From the NCBI GenBank assembly GCA_902790625.1, contig CADASP010000003.1:153261-217260 (forward strand): a DNA stretch of 64,000 nucleotides. Reading direction: 5' to 3'. Below the pieces are notes generated by a model. That model was not told where the DNA came from, did not search any database, and worked only from the letters and a program-made list of their open reading frames with translations. Shown in pieces: positions 17,092 to 26,640 of the stretch. The position numbers and the translations under genes are program-made. Source of the DNA: an uncultured Prevotellaceae bacterium. GTDB lineage: Bacteria; Bacteroidota; Bacteroidia; Bacteroidales; Bacteroidaceae. Each line of letters opens with the position of its first letter. Positions within the stretch are counted from its first letter, which is position 1.

Positions 17092-19938
17092 TTAATTTAA
17101 AACCGACTTACATTCATCAATAATAATCTCCATTTCTTTGTTGGCTGCTTCGTCTATTTCAATCACATCGCTTGTCAGCATCAGCCCCATGATGAGTAAA
17201 TTCTCCCATCTTTTGAAATTATCCCATAATGGAAGTTTACGTAAAAGGTTTTGACTGTTTTGATCGAAAGCCTGAAACCTGAGTGTTTCGACAGATTTCT
17301 CGAATGCCTCCATAGTTTCTTTTAGATTGGGAACTTCCTGTCGCTGGTCGTCTTGTATATCAACTTGGATGTGTAGTTCTTCTGCATTATTCAGTGATTT
17401 CTGTTTATCCTCGGATGTCATAAGTTTCGTACCAACAGATGTCACAAAGTCATTAAGTAGCAATGATATTGAATCTGCAATAATATTTGAGAGTACATCT
17501 CTATCTTCAATCGTATTTGCATATTCTTGAATTTTGTTCGCAATGACTTGTTGCAAGCAAAATCTCTTATACAATACGCCATACATAAATGCAATTCTAT
17601 CAGAATGAATAAGGCGCTTGCTTAGATTGTAAGCAGCAGCATCTATAAATTCTAACCAGTAAACAGAAATGTTTCTTGCAAGAATATCAGCCTCTGTAGT
17701 CATCGTTTCATTTTGTCCGGATATGACATCATCCAGATTAATGTTTTGCACCTTCAGACCATTACGAAGCATATGCTCATCAGTATGATAATAATCACAT
17801 AGTTTTTTCAAGTTTATCTCTTTGCCATCAGAAGGGTTGATACCTGCATTCAGACGCAAAACATTTATAAGAGTAAAGTCTTGTGGCAATTCTTTTTTAT
17901 GGAGTACAATGTCGGTGGCAAGAAAGCGAATATCATGAGCACTGACCATAAAATTATTGATGAGCATGCCAAATGACGAAGGTGAAAGCATGTCAAGTCC
18001 AAACTTGATCTCACCTGCAGTACGCTTGATGGATTCACGCTTATCTGTTTCTTCACCAGAGATATAATGTCGAAGTAAAGACTCAAGTAATTGATCTCTG
18101 ATTATTCTAACCTCTTGATGATACTTTTGACATCGAGCATCATCAATCACCACTGCAATTCTTTCTAAAGACTGAATAATTGCTTGTGAACCGTCATGAT
18201 TAAGAGAGGCAGCTTCGTTCCATGATTTTTCTGGATTTCTAAAATGCTGCTTAACAAATGGAAACGTAATAAATGATTGCTTTAAATCCTCCATATAATT
18301 GGGATATTCAGGATGCATTATTATTTCCGTTTCTCCACTAACTCCAGGTTCGTATCCCTTAAACACTTGCTGATTTGATGACCAGAAGTAATCTCTCAAC
18401 ATGAATATGTTTTGAAATGATTCCGACTCAAAGCCTGATCCAACGGGTACCCACTTTTCGAACCACTGATAAATACTCGGTTTAATAACCTCGTTGCTGA
18501 GATGATTCTCAAATCTAGTTTTCCATCTTTCAGATAATGGTACAGTCTGAGTAAACAAAGGTGTTTCCTTAGTTCGCTGTAAATCACAGTTAAAAAATGT
18601 AGATATAATAAAGAATGGAGAAGTGTAATTAGTGTGCTTAATATGCTCTGCCCGTTCTTCAGGTGTTTTACCGATATTCTTGTTTATCCAATCGTTCAAC
18701 ACCTCACCTAATTCACTTTCGGGCTTGTCCATGTTTTGGCAAAACAGAATGGAATTGATTCTAAGTGAATCTGAATATTTGTCGAACAAATAAGAAACCT
18801 TACCACGACGCAACATCATAGAAAGTTCGGTTTGTATACTTGCTTCGGGCAGTTTCATTCTATGGCGTGCACCAGGGAAATCTAACAAATCGAAGTCTTT
18901 AAGAAATGTTCGCTTTGTCGTAGTAGATTCTGGTAAAACTAAGGTAAGTTCTGCTACGAGTGCAGAAAATGAAGCCTTAGAAAATCCGCTGAATAGTAGA
19001 TGATTTTGTTCATCATAAACATCACAGAGTTGATCGTAATTGGAGTTGATTTCAACTGTACTATCATTAAACAGGTAATCCAGCCATGTAATATCAAGAA
19101 TTGTACCCTTTTGTCGCAAAATGGCAGCAAAGTCAACATATACTACTTGATTGAATTTCAACTTCATATAATCAGAAATCAACCGGTCAAATAAAGACGT
19201 GATTGACGGGTTGTTGTTCCAAAGCATACTGAAAACTTTGCTCCAGTTGCTCGGTGAGATTTGCCTAATTTTTGGTGCGACTAAGGCGCAGAACTTAGAT
19301 CCATACACATTAGCTGAACTGCTACCTATTGATGTGTCAAGAAATTGATGAATCGTATAGATGTCATCTTCATCAATATAATCTTGTTGATAAGACTTGT
19401 CAATAATAGTTGGTAACAGTTTTTCAAGACTGCTATTAATGTCGTCTGTCTGTAGCAAATCGGCAGCATTGATCTTCACATCTTTATAATATGAGTCTGC
19501 AAGCAGCGATACAATGTCAGCAACTGTTAACAAACGAACTTTTACTTTGTCATGAGCTGCTGGTGAATCGTCAGGGCGAACAGTGAATCGAGTGATGACA
19601 CCAGTTGATTCTTTCTTGGAAGTATTGCCACCACTCGGGTTGATATCATCGATGAAGCTATACAACTTCCCCCCAATACCACCAGAAATGGTAAGCGCTT
19701 CACCTTCGTAAGAAAGCAGACTGCTTATCAGATATGACTTACCATTCTGACTTTCACCATAAGCTGCAGCAGAACACTTCTCCTCAAGTGCAAACTTAAT
19801 CTTCTTTAGTTCACGCCTTTTCTCCTTAAATGCTGAAAAAGGGAAAGAGTTCTCTTCATGAGTATTGGCCCATTTAATCGACTGTTCAACAACATGAAGC
19901 AAATGATTTATATCTTGTATAGAAATATCGTTTTGCAT
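17092..19938 (-). CDS. SrfC-like P-loop NTPase ('virulence factor SrfC' family)
   Basis: 948 residues. After a short helical start comes a P-loop GESQNGKS (61-68), a Gly-rich loop (ISGGIGGKL) and a Walker-B/G3-like FDLLDFPGARHRM at about 351; the rest is mostly helical. Size, P-loop context (CSAAAYGESQNGKSYLISSLL) and the neighbour at 19951 match SrfC, the dynamin/GTPase-like partner of SrfB in the enterobacterial srfABC operon. SrfABC has been reported as a tripartite toxin in Xenorhabdus and as SsrB-regulated in Salmonella; what it does in Bacteroidetes is not known. It is cytosolic by sequence. The DNA is clearly AT-rich compared with the chromosomal flanks, suggesting transfer. Confidence 0.8.
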   Translation of the reverse strand: MQNDISIQDINHLLHVVEQSIKWANTHEENSFPFSAFKEKRRELKKIKFALEEKCSAAAYGESQNGKSYLISSLLSYEGEALTISGGIGGKLYSFIDDINPSGGNTSKKESTGVITRFTVRPDDSPAAHDKVKVRLLTVADIVSLLADSYYKDVKINAADLLQTDDINSSLEKLLPTIIDKSYQQDYIDEDDIYTIHQFLDTSIGSSSANVYGSKFCALVAPKIRQISPSNWSKVFSMLWNNNPSITSLFDRLISDYMKLKFNQVVYVDFAAILRQKGTILDITWLDYLFNDSTVEINSNYDQLCDVYDEQNHLLFSGFSKASFSALVAELTLVLPESTTTKRTFLKDFDLLDFPGARHRMKLPEASIQTELSMMLRRGKVSYLFDKYSDSLRINSILFCQNMDKPESELGEVLNDWINKNIGKTPEERAEHIKHTNYTSPFFIISTFFNCDLQRTKETPLFTQTVPLSERWKTRFENHLSNEVIKPSIYQWFEKWVPVGSGFESESFQNIFMLRDYFWSSNQQVFKGYEPGVSGETEIIMHPEYPNYMEDLKQSFITFPFVKQHFRNPEKSWNEAASLNHDGSQAIIQSLERIAVVIDDARCQKYHQEVRIIRDQLLESLLRHYISGEETDKRESIKRTAGEIKFGLDMLSPSSFGMLINNFMVSAHDIRFLATDIVLHKKELPQDFTLINVLRLNAGINPSDGKEINLKKLCDYYHTDEHMLRNGLKVQNINLDDVISGQNETMTTEADILARNISVYWLEFIDAAAYNLSKRLIHSDRIAFMYGVLYKRFCLQQVIANKIQEYANTIEDRDVLSNIIADSISLLLNDFVTSVGTKLMTSEDKQKSLNNAEELHIQVDIQDDQRQEVPNLKETMEAFEKSVETLRFQAFDQNSQNLLRKLPLWDNFKRWENLLIMGLMLTSDVIEIDEAANKEMEIIIDECKSVLN

Positions 19939-19950
19939 AATTGTAATTGT

Positions 19951-22900
19951 TTAGAGATCAAAAATACCAGAATCCAACCAATAACAATCTGTCGGCCCTA
20001 AGCTTTGAACGCTAAGGCGTATGTTTGTTTCGGTCACATCGTTTTCTTGATTGTCAATAATTTGTTCGATATGAATTTCTTCTTTTTCTCCAGGGTCTCT
20101 GGTAAGAATGACTCTATAAGGTAGTAAACGTTTGAGACGGCTTATTTCGCCATTTGCAAGATTAGATAATGCCTCTTCTGTCATATTCGGGTTGCTATCT
20201 TCGTTCTGTCTGCGCATGCGATTTCTGATACTTCCGAAATCGTAGTCTATTTCATAGAGTGGCCTACTAGGATAACTGTCAAAGTTTTCATGTCTGATTT
20301 TGAGATAGGCAGGTAGCTGTTTAACGAGTATTTCTCCTCTATTTTGAACAGGAGTAAGGCAGTATTGCGTATTGAGCAAAACAGAATCAGGGGCTTCTAT
20401 ATAATTAATCGTAGATTGCAATTTGTTTAATTCGCTTTTGTCTAATTTGAAATTAGAGAATTGTATAAGATCTGAAGAATAAAAACCAATCATTGCACCT
20501 ACAGCCACTACTGTCTTTGGATTACGTATATAGCCTGTATTATTTCCGAAGGGATACCAGTCTCCTACATAATAGCTAGACAACTGTATCAGGCGATTGG
20601 GGGCTACTGCATAATACTTCATAAACAGATCTTTAAGAGGAGGTAGGGTAGCAGGGCGCCCAGACAATACAATAATATCACAATTGTATGTGTACATAAT
20701 AGCAGATATCTTCTTGACTAATGTGTCGAAAGACTTCATCACAATATTTGTAACAACCTCACTATTATATTTCCATTCTAGATCTTGGAAATTAAAACCA
20801 AAGAAATCCCTGAATCCTTTAAGTACTTTCTCGTTTGGTTCCTCATCTTCGAAAACATCCGAAAAGAGTACAGAACAATTATGACTCTTTGTACGTAGCA
20901 ATTCAAGGAAATGACAAGCCAGAGGCATCAATACCTGGATATTGAAGTCTCTTCTTAGGATTCTTTGTGAAATAGACTGACCATTATAGTTGTGCCCAAA
21001 GAAATCTTTAATCATCTGTTGTCCATGATTGTCATTACCTATTTGGCTAACAAGAGCCGAGAAATCTCCTGATAATAAAATCTCACGGATTAGATCTTGT
21101 AACATATCATCACCTGCATAGTAATAACTGTCGTAGAATAAGGGGCAAGGAATAATTACGGAATCCTGACCTTCTTGTAGATGATACTGATTTATCATTA
21201 AGTCGGAGGTGCCTGCACCTATATCGAGTGATCCTACTGTAAATGATGTTCTACCATTACTGTCTTTTTTGCCATAAAGGTTAATGAATTCTTTGCTATT
21301 GCCTTTGAACTTATGCCCTATCTCTCCATAGAGGTATACTAATTGTGAGCATGTAGCTTCATCATAATACCAAACATTCTTGCCTTCTTTTCGATAAGAT
21401 GGTATTACTTCGATATTGAATTTTTCGGTTTGCAGATCAGTAGTAAGGCTTGATTTTTCAAAATTAGCTAATATTTTAACTGCCCCGTTCACACATCTGA
21501 TTAATGTCTCTCGTTCATATTGTGACATCGTAATAGGACAGGTCACGATTAGTCGCTTTATTCTTCTAGGTGTATTTATCTCACCATGGAACTTTCGATA
21601 ATCTTCACTGTTGATTTGCATTCGGGCTTGAGAGAGGATCTCTAAAAATCCAAATGTCATGAGGGAACTACGCGAATAGGTATGTTTTCCACCACCTATT
21701 CCATCAGGATCGACAGTTCCATTACTGTTAAGCTGATTCGTAATACCGTTTAACTCGAGAATATGATTTTGTTCTTCACCATTAAGGACAAGAAATTGCC
21801 ATTCTTGATGTGCTGCCTCTTTATCCCACAAATATCTCTTAGGACTGGAATATGTAAATAACGTTTCTGATGAAAATTCCTCTGTAGACTTATGAATCAA
21901 ATCGTTGGCCTCTTTACCTAATCGAACGATAGATGGATATACGAATTGACGGCTATCACGTGGTCCAATTTCTCCAAAATTCGCTTTGCGGAATACTAAA
22001 CGCATATCGAAGGGATGATCATAACGTTTTATGCGAGGACCGTCCTCGGTAAGTTCAACGCTAGAAGACAAATCAGTAAGACTCAGCAAGGGTACTTTAG
22101 TGAAATCACCATTTTGTGCATCTTCAACCAATATTGATGTGGTGCGAGAGTTACCGATATCAATGAACATGTCAACATCTTTTACAATTACGTTCTCATC
22201 TTTGTATAACTTTAGGGTTGGAAAGATATCCTTTGAAGCCAGATAGTTAACAAGCAAAAAATAGGTGGCAATATAGGACATCTTATGTTTCTCTCCTTTA
22301 ATCTTTGAAATTGAACGAGCATCTGGATGGACTAACTTACGGAGATACTCATTTATATAACTGCATTGTTCGGTTGCCTCAGAACAATAATCCATTAGTA
22401 ACATCTCGTCCGAACACACCTGGAACGTTAGTTCATTTTGGAAATTATCAGGAAATACAGGCGTTTCTTGTAGTTGTGTAGCCTCATAATTCATTCTCGT
22501 GTCAATAGCCAATAAAGCAATGTAGTTGAGCTTGCTATTTTGACTGTCTTGTGGAATGATTTTCACACGAACCCAATTGAATGCTCCGAAATCAAATCTT
22601 AGGGCAGGAACCCTTCTGCGGAAATATGGAAGTGGAATCCATTGATTCTCATAAAATGAAAGCTTACATTGGTTGTCGGTAAACGACATCGAGTATATCT
22701 CTTCTTGCATATCCTCTGTGCTCTCAATGTTTCCTGCGAGAGGATGCACGATACCATCTTCTCGAACTTCCTCAGGGTTAACAACCTGTTTGGTTTCGAA
22801 TGCGGTCATGTATCCCTTATCTATCAATTCCTTTTTGTTGTAGAAAAAGATACCTTCATCGCTCTTCACTCTTTCCACTAGATCAAGCTTATGTACACCT

Positions 22901-23013
22901 TCCTCTTTATCATACCATTCATGGAACCATTGTTTGAAATTGCTATTTAAATCAATCTCAAATGGGAATGTGTATAACTGTATTCCGGAATTTGCTATTA
23001 ATGAGTATTCCAT
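19951..23013 (-). CDS. SrfB-like Hsp70/actin-fold protein ('virulence factor SrfB' family)
   Basis: 1020 residues, the usual length of SrfB. The ASKHA ATPase core is visible: phosphate-1 loop FIDIGNSRTTSILVED (283-298), phosphate-2 loop SLDIGAGTSDLMINQY (about 605) and adenosine motif IIVLSGRPATLPPL (about 780). About 280 residues precede the core and a C-terminal part carries RDPGEKEEIHIEQI. Together with the SrfC-like gene 12 nt downstream this makes the SrfB-SrfC pair. No SrfA homologue is obvious; the zinc-ribbon and DUF2135 membrane proteins may occupy that place (inference). Confidence 0.8.
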   Translation of the reverse strand: MEYSLIANSGIQLYTFPFEIDLNSNFKQWFHEWYDKEEGVHKLDLVERVKSDEGIFFYNKKELIDKGYMTAFETKQVVNPEEVREDGIVHPLAGNIESTEDMQEEIYSMSFTDNQCKLSFYENQWIPLPYFRRRVPALRFDFGAFNWVRVKIIPQDSQNSKLNYIALLAIDTRMNYEATQLQETPVFPDNFQNELTFQVCSDEMLLMDYCSEATEQCSYINEYLRKLVHPDARSISKIKGEKHKMSYIATYFLLVNYLASKDIFPTLKLYKDENVIVKDVDMFIDIGNSRTTSILVEDAQNGDFTKVPLLSLTDLSSSVELTEDGPRIKRYDHPFDMRLVFRKANFGEIGPRDSRQFVYPSIVRLGKEANDLIHKSTEEFSSETLFTYSSPKRYLWDKEAAHQEWQFLVLNGEEQNHILELNGITNQLNSNGTVDPDGIGGGKHTYSRSSLMTFGFLEILSQARMQINSEDYRKFHGEINTPRRIKRLIVTCPITMSQYERETLIRCVNGAVKILANFEKSSLTTDLQTEKFNIEVIPSYRKEGKNVWYYDEATCSQLVYLYGEIGHKFKGNSKEFINLYGKKDSNGRTSFTVGSLDIGAGTSDLMINQYHLQEGQDSVIIPCPLFYDSYYYAGDDMLQDLIREILLSGDFSALVSQIGNDNHGQQMIKDFFGHNYNGQSISQRILRRDFNIQVLMPLACHFLELLRTKSHNCSVLFSDVFEDEEPNEKVLKGFRDFFGFNFQDLEWKYNSEVVTNIVMKSFDTLVKKISAIMYTYNCDIIVLSGRPATLPPLKDLFMKYYAVAPNRLIQLSSYYVGDWYPFGNNTGYIRNPKTVVAVGAMIGFYSSDLIQFSNFKLDKSELNKLQSTINYIEAPDSVLLNTQYCLTPVQNRGEILVKQLPAYLKIRHENFDSYPSRPLYEIDYDFGSIRNRMRRQNEDSNPNMTEEALSNLANGEISRLKRLLPYRVILTRDPGEKEEIHIEQIIDNQENDVTETNIRLSVQSLGPTDCYWLDSGIFDL

Positions 23014-23014
23014 C

Positions 23015-23725
23015 TTATTCGTAGTTATCGATTATGTTTCCTTGGGGTTCTAATAATGGGTCTGCTGTTTTATCAACAGTTACGACATTGTCTTTCTCCT
23101 TATTTTTCTGCTCTTTATTTTTATCTATAGTTTCGTTTTTACCCTTTGCTGCTACTGTTTCTTGCTCGTAATCAAGGAATGACGATGTAACAATTACCAT
23201 TGTTCCAGGGTAAATTAGATGAGCGAGCTCGGCTACATCTTCATTGTGAAGACGAATACATCCTTCTGTGGCTCGAGTACCAATAGACTCTGGATCATGA
23301 GTACCATGAATACCAATACCTTTGTGACCAGGAGTATCCAAACGGATAAAATACGGTCCATAAGCGCCAGGGATTGCACCTCTTCCATCGCCAAAATCAT
23401 GGGTTCTGTCAGAAGCATCTTCTATGCCAGATACATAAAACATTCCTTCAGGCGTTTTCATATCACCAACTTTATATTTTTGGCCATAGTTTTTTCCACA
23501 TGCAATTCCGTACTCTACAACCTTATTACCCTTATAGTCATATACTCGTAGTTTCATATCTTGCTTGGAAATTACTACAATTTTAGCCTCCGGGATTTTC
23601 TGTAGTTCCCCATTATAATAAAGGTATAGAGCAGCAAGCCCTCCAATTGGTATTAGGAAGGACACCGTATAGAGTAAAATTAAAGCCCAATTATGTTTTT
23701 TCTTCTGTCTGTGATTAATATGCAT
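23015..23725 (-). CDS. Membrane-anchored L,D-transpeptidase (YkuD domain)
   Basis: 236 residues: an N-terminal membrane span (about 13-36), then a YkuD domain (about 47-180) with the catalytic signature HGTHDPESIGTRATEGCIRLHN, His140 and catalytic Cys156. The C-terminal 55 residues are Lys/Glu/Asn-rich and disordered. Members cross-link peptidoglycan or attach proteins to it. It overlaps the upstream gene by 11 nt and ends 1 nt before the SrfB-like gene, so it is firmly part of this operon. Its presence suggests that the system acts on, or is fixed to, the cell wall. Confidence 0.88.
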   Translation of the reverse strand: MHINHRQKKKHNWALILLYTVSFLIPIGGLAALYLYYNGELQKIPEAKIVVISKQDMKLRVYDYKGNKVVEYGIACGKNYGQKYKVGDMKTPEGMFYVSGIEDASDRTHDFGDGRGAIPGAYGPYFIRLDTPGHKGIGIHGTHDPESIGTRATEGCIRLHNEDVAELAHLIYPGTMVIVTSSFLDYEQETVAAKGKNETIDKNKEQKNKEKDNVVTVDKTADPLLEPQGNIIDNYE

Positions 23726-24743
23726 AATAATAAGCTACTCCATAATTTCCATTGCCGTAATTGTAAATATTCTCTATATAGCTTGCTGATGTTTCCTCTT
23801 CATAAACTAAGGATGAAGATTCATCGTCTGCAAAAGTGAATAATAGAAGTCGTTTATCCTGTGTGCTAATATTCGTAATGACCACAGCAAAGTCTGTGAA
23901 TTTTGATGCAGAATTAGTCACGCGTGAAAAATATACACTATTAGGCTTTACGCCTTTAGCTCTTGTAAACACCTGCCATTGATTCTGGGAATTTGGTTGT
24001 ACTTGTGGTACAATATTTGGTAAGTCGCTTTGTGCTATTTTACCAATATAATTATGCTCTTTAAAATAGTTTAATAATGCTCTTCTACATTTTACAGTTT
24101 CAATTATATCTCGGGATGAAGCATCTCCAAATATGCTATTCAATCTATAAAAGTCGGATTTCTCAACAATGAAATTTGAAGCAATAAAGCCTCTATTTCC
24201 ATTAGCGTCTTTCACCTCGCTCCAATCTGCATCATAACTGTAGGTAATAAGTTCACTACCAAATGGTACAGAGCCTATCTTATTAAAATCCCCTCCAGAT
24301 GATTTTGACGTTCTGATATTTGTTGCATTTGCAATAGTATAATACCTAGGCGCTTCCCTGTCTATCTTCTCTGGTAAATATACTTTTTGGTAATAGAACC
24401 ATCCTCCTATTCCTGCGCATATAAATAACACAATTAGTGGCACAATCCATATAAGAGAAGAACGCTTGGTTGGCGCTTCTTCTAACAATGGACTGTGTAC
24501 TTGACTCGCTTTTGCTTGGGCGTATTGTTGTTCAGAATTGTCCTGATACGGTGACTGTTGATAATTTGGATTGATAACATCGGATTGCACAGGCTGTCTG
24601 GTCTGTGTATCTATCTGATTGTTTATTTGAATTGTGAATCGATTTCCACAGACAGGACAAACATAATCAAGGTTTCCCGTTCCCGAATATGCTTTCTCGT
24701 CAATTTGTATGGGCACATTACATTTTGGACATTTAGTTCTCAT
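23715..24743 (-). CDS. Zinc-ribbon, single-pass membrane protein with SH3b domain
   Basis: 342 residues, first gene of the operon. Zinc ribbon at C5, C8, C29, C32; Gln/Pro-rich linker; membrane span at about 97-117 (LIWIVPLIVLFICAGIGGWFY); a bacterial SH3 domain at about 130-192 (YYTIANATNIRTSKSSGGDF...WSEVKDANGNRGFIASNFIVE), which in other proteins binds peptidoglycan; then an unrecognised domain. It shares its N-terminal layout with the genes at 7659, 10813 and 32304. The SH3b domain next to an L,D-transpeptidase again points to the cell wall. Two candidate promoters lie upstream (24838-24845 and 24974-24981). Confidence 0.8.
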   Translation of the reverse strand: MRTKCPKCNVPIQIDEKAYSGTGNLDYVCPVCGNRFTIQINNQIDTQTRQPVQSDVINPNYQQSPYQDNSEQQYAQAKASQVHSPLLEEAPTKRSSLIWIVPLIVLFICAGIGGWFYYQKVYLPEKIDREAPRYYTIANATNIRTSKSSGGDFNKIGSVPFGSELITYSYDADWSEVKDANGNRGFIASNFIVEKSDFYRLNSIFGDASSRDIIETVKCRRALLNYFKEHNYIGKIAQSDLPNIVPQVQPNSQNQWQVFTRAKGVKPNSVYFSRVTNSASKFTDFAVVITNISTQDKRLLLFTFADDESSSLVYEEETSASYIENIYNYGNGNYGVAYYYAY

Positions 24744-24790
24744 ATTTAAAAATCAATTATTGTTATTAGCCTATTGACAATACAGATGAA

Positions 24791-24845
24791 AGCTAAACGC
24801 TTCCTATTATGTTGTCGCCCATTATTGAACGACGATGCAAAGATA
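24791..24845 (-). promoter_or_regulatory. -7 box and conserved leader motif of the Srf operon
   Basis: On the minus strand TATCTTTG (24845-24838) is a good TAnnTTTG -7 box, followed by CATCGTCG and, 30 nt on, TAGGAAGCGTTTAGCT. The same order (TAAATTTGCAGCGTCG ... TAGGAAGCGTTTAGCT) occurs upstream of the DUF805 gene at 34297. No TTTG -33 box is seen at the normal spacing. Confidence 0.55.
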
Positions 24846-24942
24846 AGAATAATTTAGCAAACGACGTTCAGTGTGAGCCGTTTTTTTTTCAAAAATGCTT
24901 CTTTTTTTCTGTTTTTAGCCGTTTCGGCACCTGAAATCTTTC

Positions 24943-25033
24943 ATTTCTCTTCGTTTTTTAGGGTTTGTGACTGCAAAGGTAGGGAAAGAAAATTGAAAAT
25001 GGAAGGAATGTAGCGACCATTTCTTCCATTTTG
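24943..25033 (-). promoter_or_regulatory. Palindrome-controlled promoter upstream of the Srf operon
   Basis: On the minus strand, an imperfect palindrome (AATGGAAGAAATGG...CCTTCCATT, 25032-24996) is followed by TACCTTTG (24981-24974) and a leader with CAAACCCTAAAAAACGAAG. The palindrome lies where the -33 box should be, so it probably binds a regulator. A near copy with identical spacing lies at 27856-27993. The rest of the gap 24744-25230 holds AT-rich sequence without a visible gene. Confidence 0.6.
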
Positions 25034-25230
25034 CTGTCATCGATTGTTTGGGTGTGACTTTGTGAATAGGCTTTTGCATCTTTCATTATTATGTAACCGT
25101 AAATAACAACTTGGGAAGGTTCTTATGAACACGAAGGTGCAAATCATCATCATCGCCACTTAGCTTGAATTATTCATGATTATTTCTTTTCACGTGAATA
25201 ACTAAACTATGAATGACACGCGAACATATT

Positions 25231-26367
25231 CTATCTTATTGTCTCCATGAACTGGCGGAGGGCTGCTCCCCAATGGCCGGGGACAACGATGTGGTGGTTG
25301 CCGATGGGGTGGGTGAGGAAATAGCCGGTCTGGGTGGGGTCGGCGAGGCGTATGACCTGCTGGGTGCGGCAGAGGTCGGGCTTCGACTCGTTTCTGACGA
25401 GCGTTCCTTCTGCGATGAAGCAGCGCGACAGGTCGCCGGCGACCTTGGCGATGGTGACGTCGCCCAGGGCCATGAAGCCACGGACGGCAGTGCCGATGCC
25501 CGACTCGAAGTGGGTGTCCAGCTCGTAACGCTCCACCATGTTTAGCGGGATGGTGCAGTGGGCAAAGAGCATCTCGCCTGTCTCGACATTGATTGACGCT
25601 GGGTTGGCCTGGAAACCCGAGAGGCCCGTGAAGGAATGGACTATCATCATGGTGACGAGGGCTGGCACGTCGCCCTCGCATCCTGCGACGATGCCCTCGG
25701 CGTTGAGCCGGGCCAAGGCCATGCAGCCAGTGTCGTTGAGGGCGCTGAGCAGGTCGAAGCAGCGCAGGGTGAAGCCCTGCAGGTGGTGGTTAGCGATGAT
25801 GGTCTTGAGGGCATCGTAGATGGAGCCTGACACCTTATGGGCATCCAACAGCTCTTTCATCGCTATGTCCACCATCTGCAGTCCGAGCACCTCGTGGAGA
25901 ACGGCGTAGTCGGCCTGGCTGGAGATGAGCCAGTCGGAGGGCTTCCCGATAACACCCAGTCGGCAGCCCCTCAGGCTCTCCCGCGCCTTGCTCACCTTGG
26001 CGAGTAGGCCGATGCGGCGACGGATGTATTCGGCTGTGCCGTGGATGATTTCGCCCTTGATGCCCTGCTGGTTCAAGTAGGAGAGTATCTCCATCGAGGC
26101 GGCCAGCGAATTGCTCTTGCCTGAGGTGAGGAGGTAGATGGGGCGGTGGTGAAGAGGTGAGAGGTGAGAGATGAGAAGTGAGAAGATGCCCTCGGTGCCG
26201 CCCGTGCGCACATAGATGAGGTCGAGCGGATGGGTGCCGTAATCGGCAAAGTCGCTGCCTTTGAAGTCGAACTCGAAGCCGAGGCTTCCCAGAAATTCCT
26301 TGGTGACTGCTGCCACCGACGCTTCGTCGTGCAGCTCAGATGTCAGTGTGTAAATTGCGATGTCCAT
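25231..26367 (-). CDS. L-fucose/L-arabinose isomerase family protein
   Basis: 378 residues starting at ATG 26367 (MDIAIYTLTSELHDEASV). The overall pattern, including GCRLGVIGKPSDWLISSQ, GCEGDVPALVTM and the C-terminal HHIVVPGHWGAALRQFMETI, matches the fucose-isomerase-like family found in Bacteroidetes, which convert aldoses to ketoses or have related roles; the substrate is not known. The acidic metal ligand Glu is in GCEGD. The stretch FSLLISHLSPLHH (26150-26190) is encoded by a GAGGTGAGAGGTGAGAGATG simple repeat and interrupts a conserved region, so it is a likely in-frame insertion. I reject the 55 upstream codons, which read through a promoter. Confidence 0.75.
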   Translation of the reverse strand: MDIAIYTLTSELHDEASVAAVTKEFLGSLGFEFDFKGSDFADYGTHPLDLIYVRTGGTEGIFSLLISHLSPLHHRPIYLLTSGKSNSLAASMEILSYLNQQGIKGEIIHGTAEYIRRRIGLLAKVSKARESLRGCRLGVIGKPSDWLISSQADYAVLHEVLGLQMVDIAMKELLDAHKVSGSIYDALKTIIANHHLQGFTLRCFDLLSALNDTGCMALARLNAEGIVAGCEGDVPALVTMMIVHSFTGLSGFQANPASINVETGEMLFAHCTIPLNMVERYELDTHFESGIGTAVRGFMALGDVTIAKVAGDLSRCFIAEGTLVRNESKPDLCRTQQVIRLADPTQTGYFLTHPIGNHHIVVPGHWGAALRQFMETIR

Positions 26368-26400
26368 GACGATGTCTTCTATGCGAACAATTGATGGTTG

Positions 26401-26408
26401 CAAAGGTA
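26401..26408 (-). promoter_or_regulatory. -7 box of the fucose-isomerase-like gene
   Basis: TACCTTTG on the minus strand, 33 nt before ATG 26367. The region 26409-26640 has no gene; it contains a GC-rich repeat-like stretch around 26540-26610. Confidence 0.55.
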
Positions 26409-26640
26409 GCAATAATTTGCCAAACAGCATCTGGCGTGGCCAGAAATTTGTTGTTTTTTTAGGTTCTCGTCGTTTTTGCGAGAATGGACATACAGCAGTA
26501 ATCAGCGAACGAAGGCGCATGCGGCAGGGCACGAAGACGCCCCCACCTTTTGTCCCTCAACTCCTTAGGAAAGAGGCAGGGAGCAAAGGGTGGGGGCTTG
26601 CGTTCTTGGTGATGGCTTCCCCGAATGGGCCACTCTCGGA

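Noticed and set aside
7352..24743. Type VI secretion or contractile injection cluster
   Set aside because: No sheath, tube, baseplate or ClpV-type AAA protein is encoded; the genes match SrfB/SrfC-like and membrane families instead.
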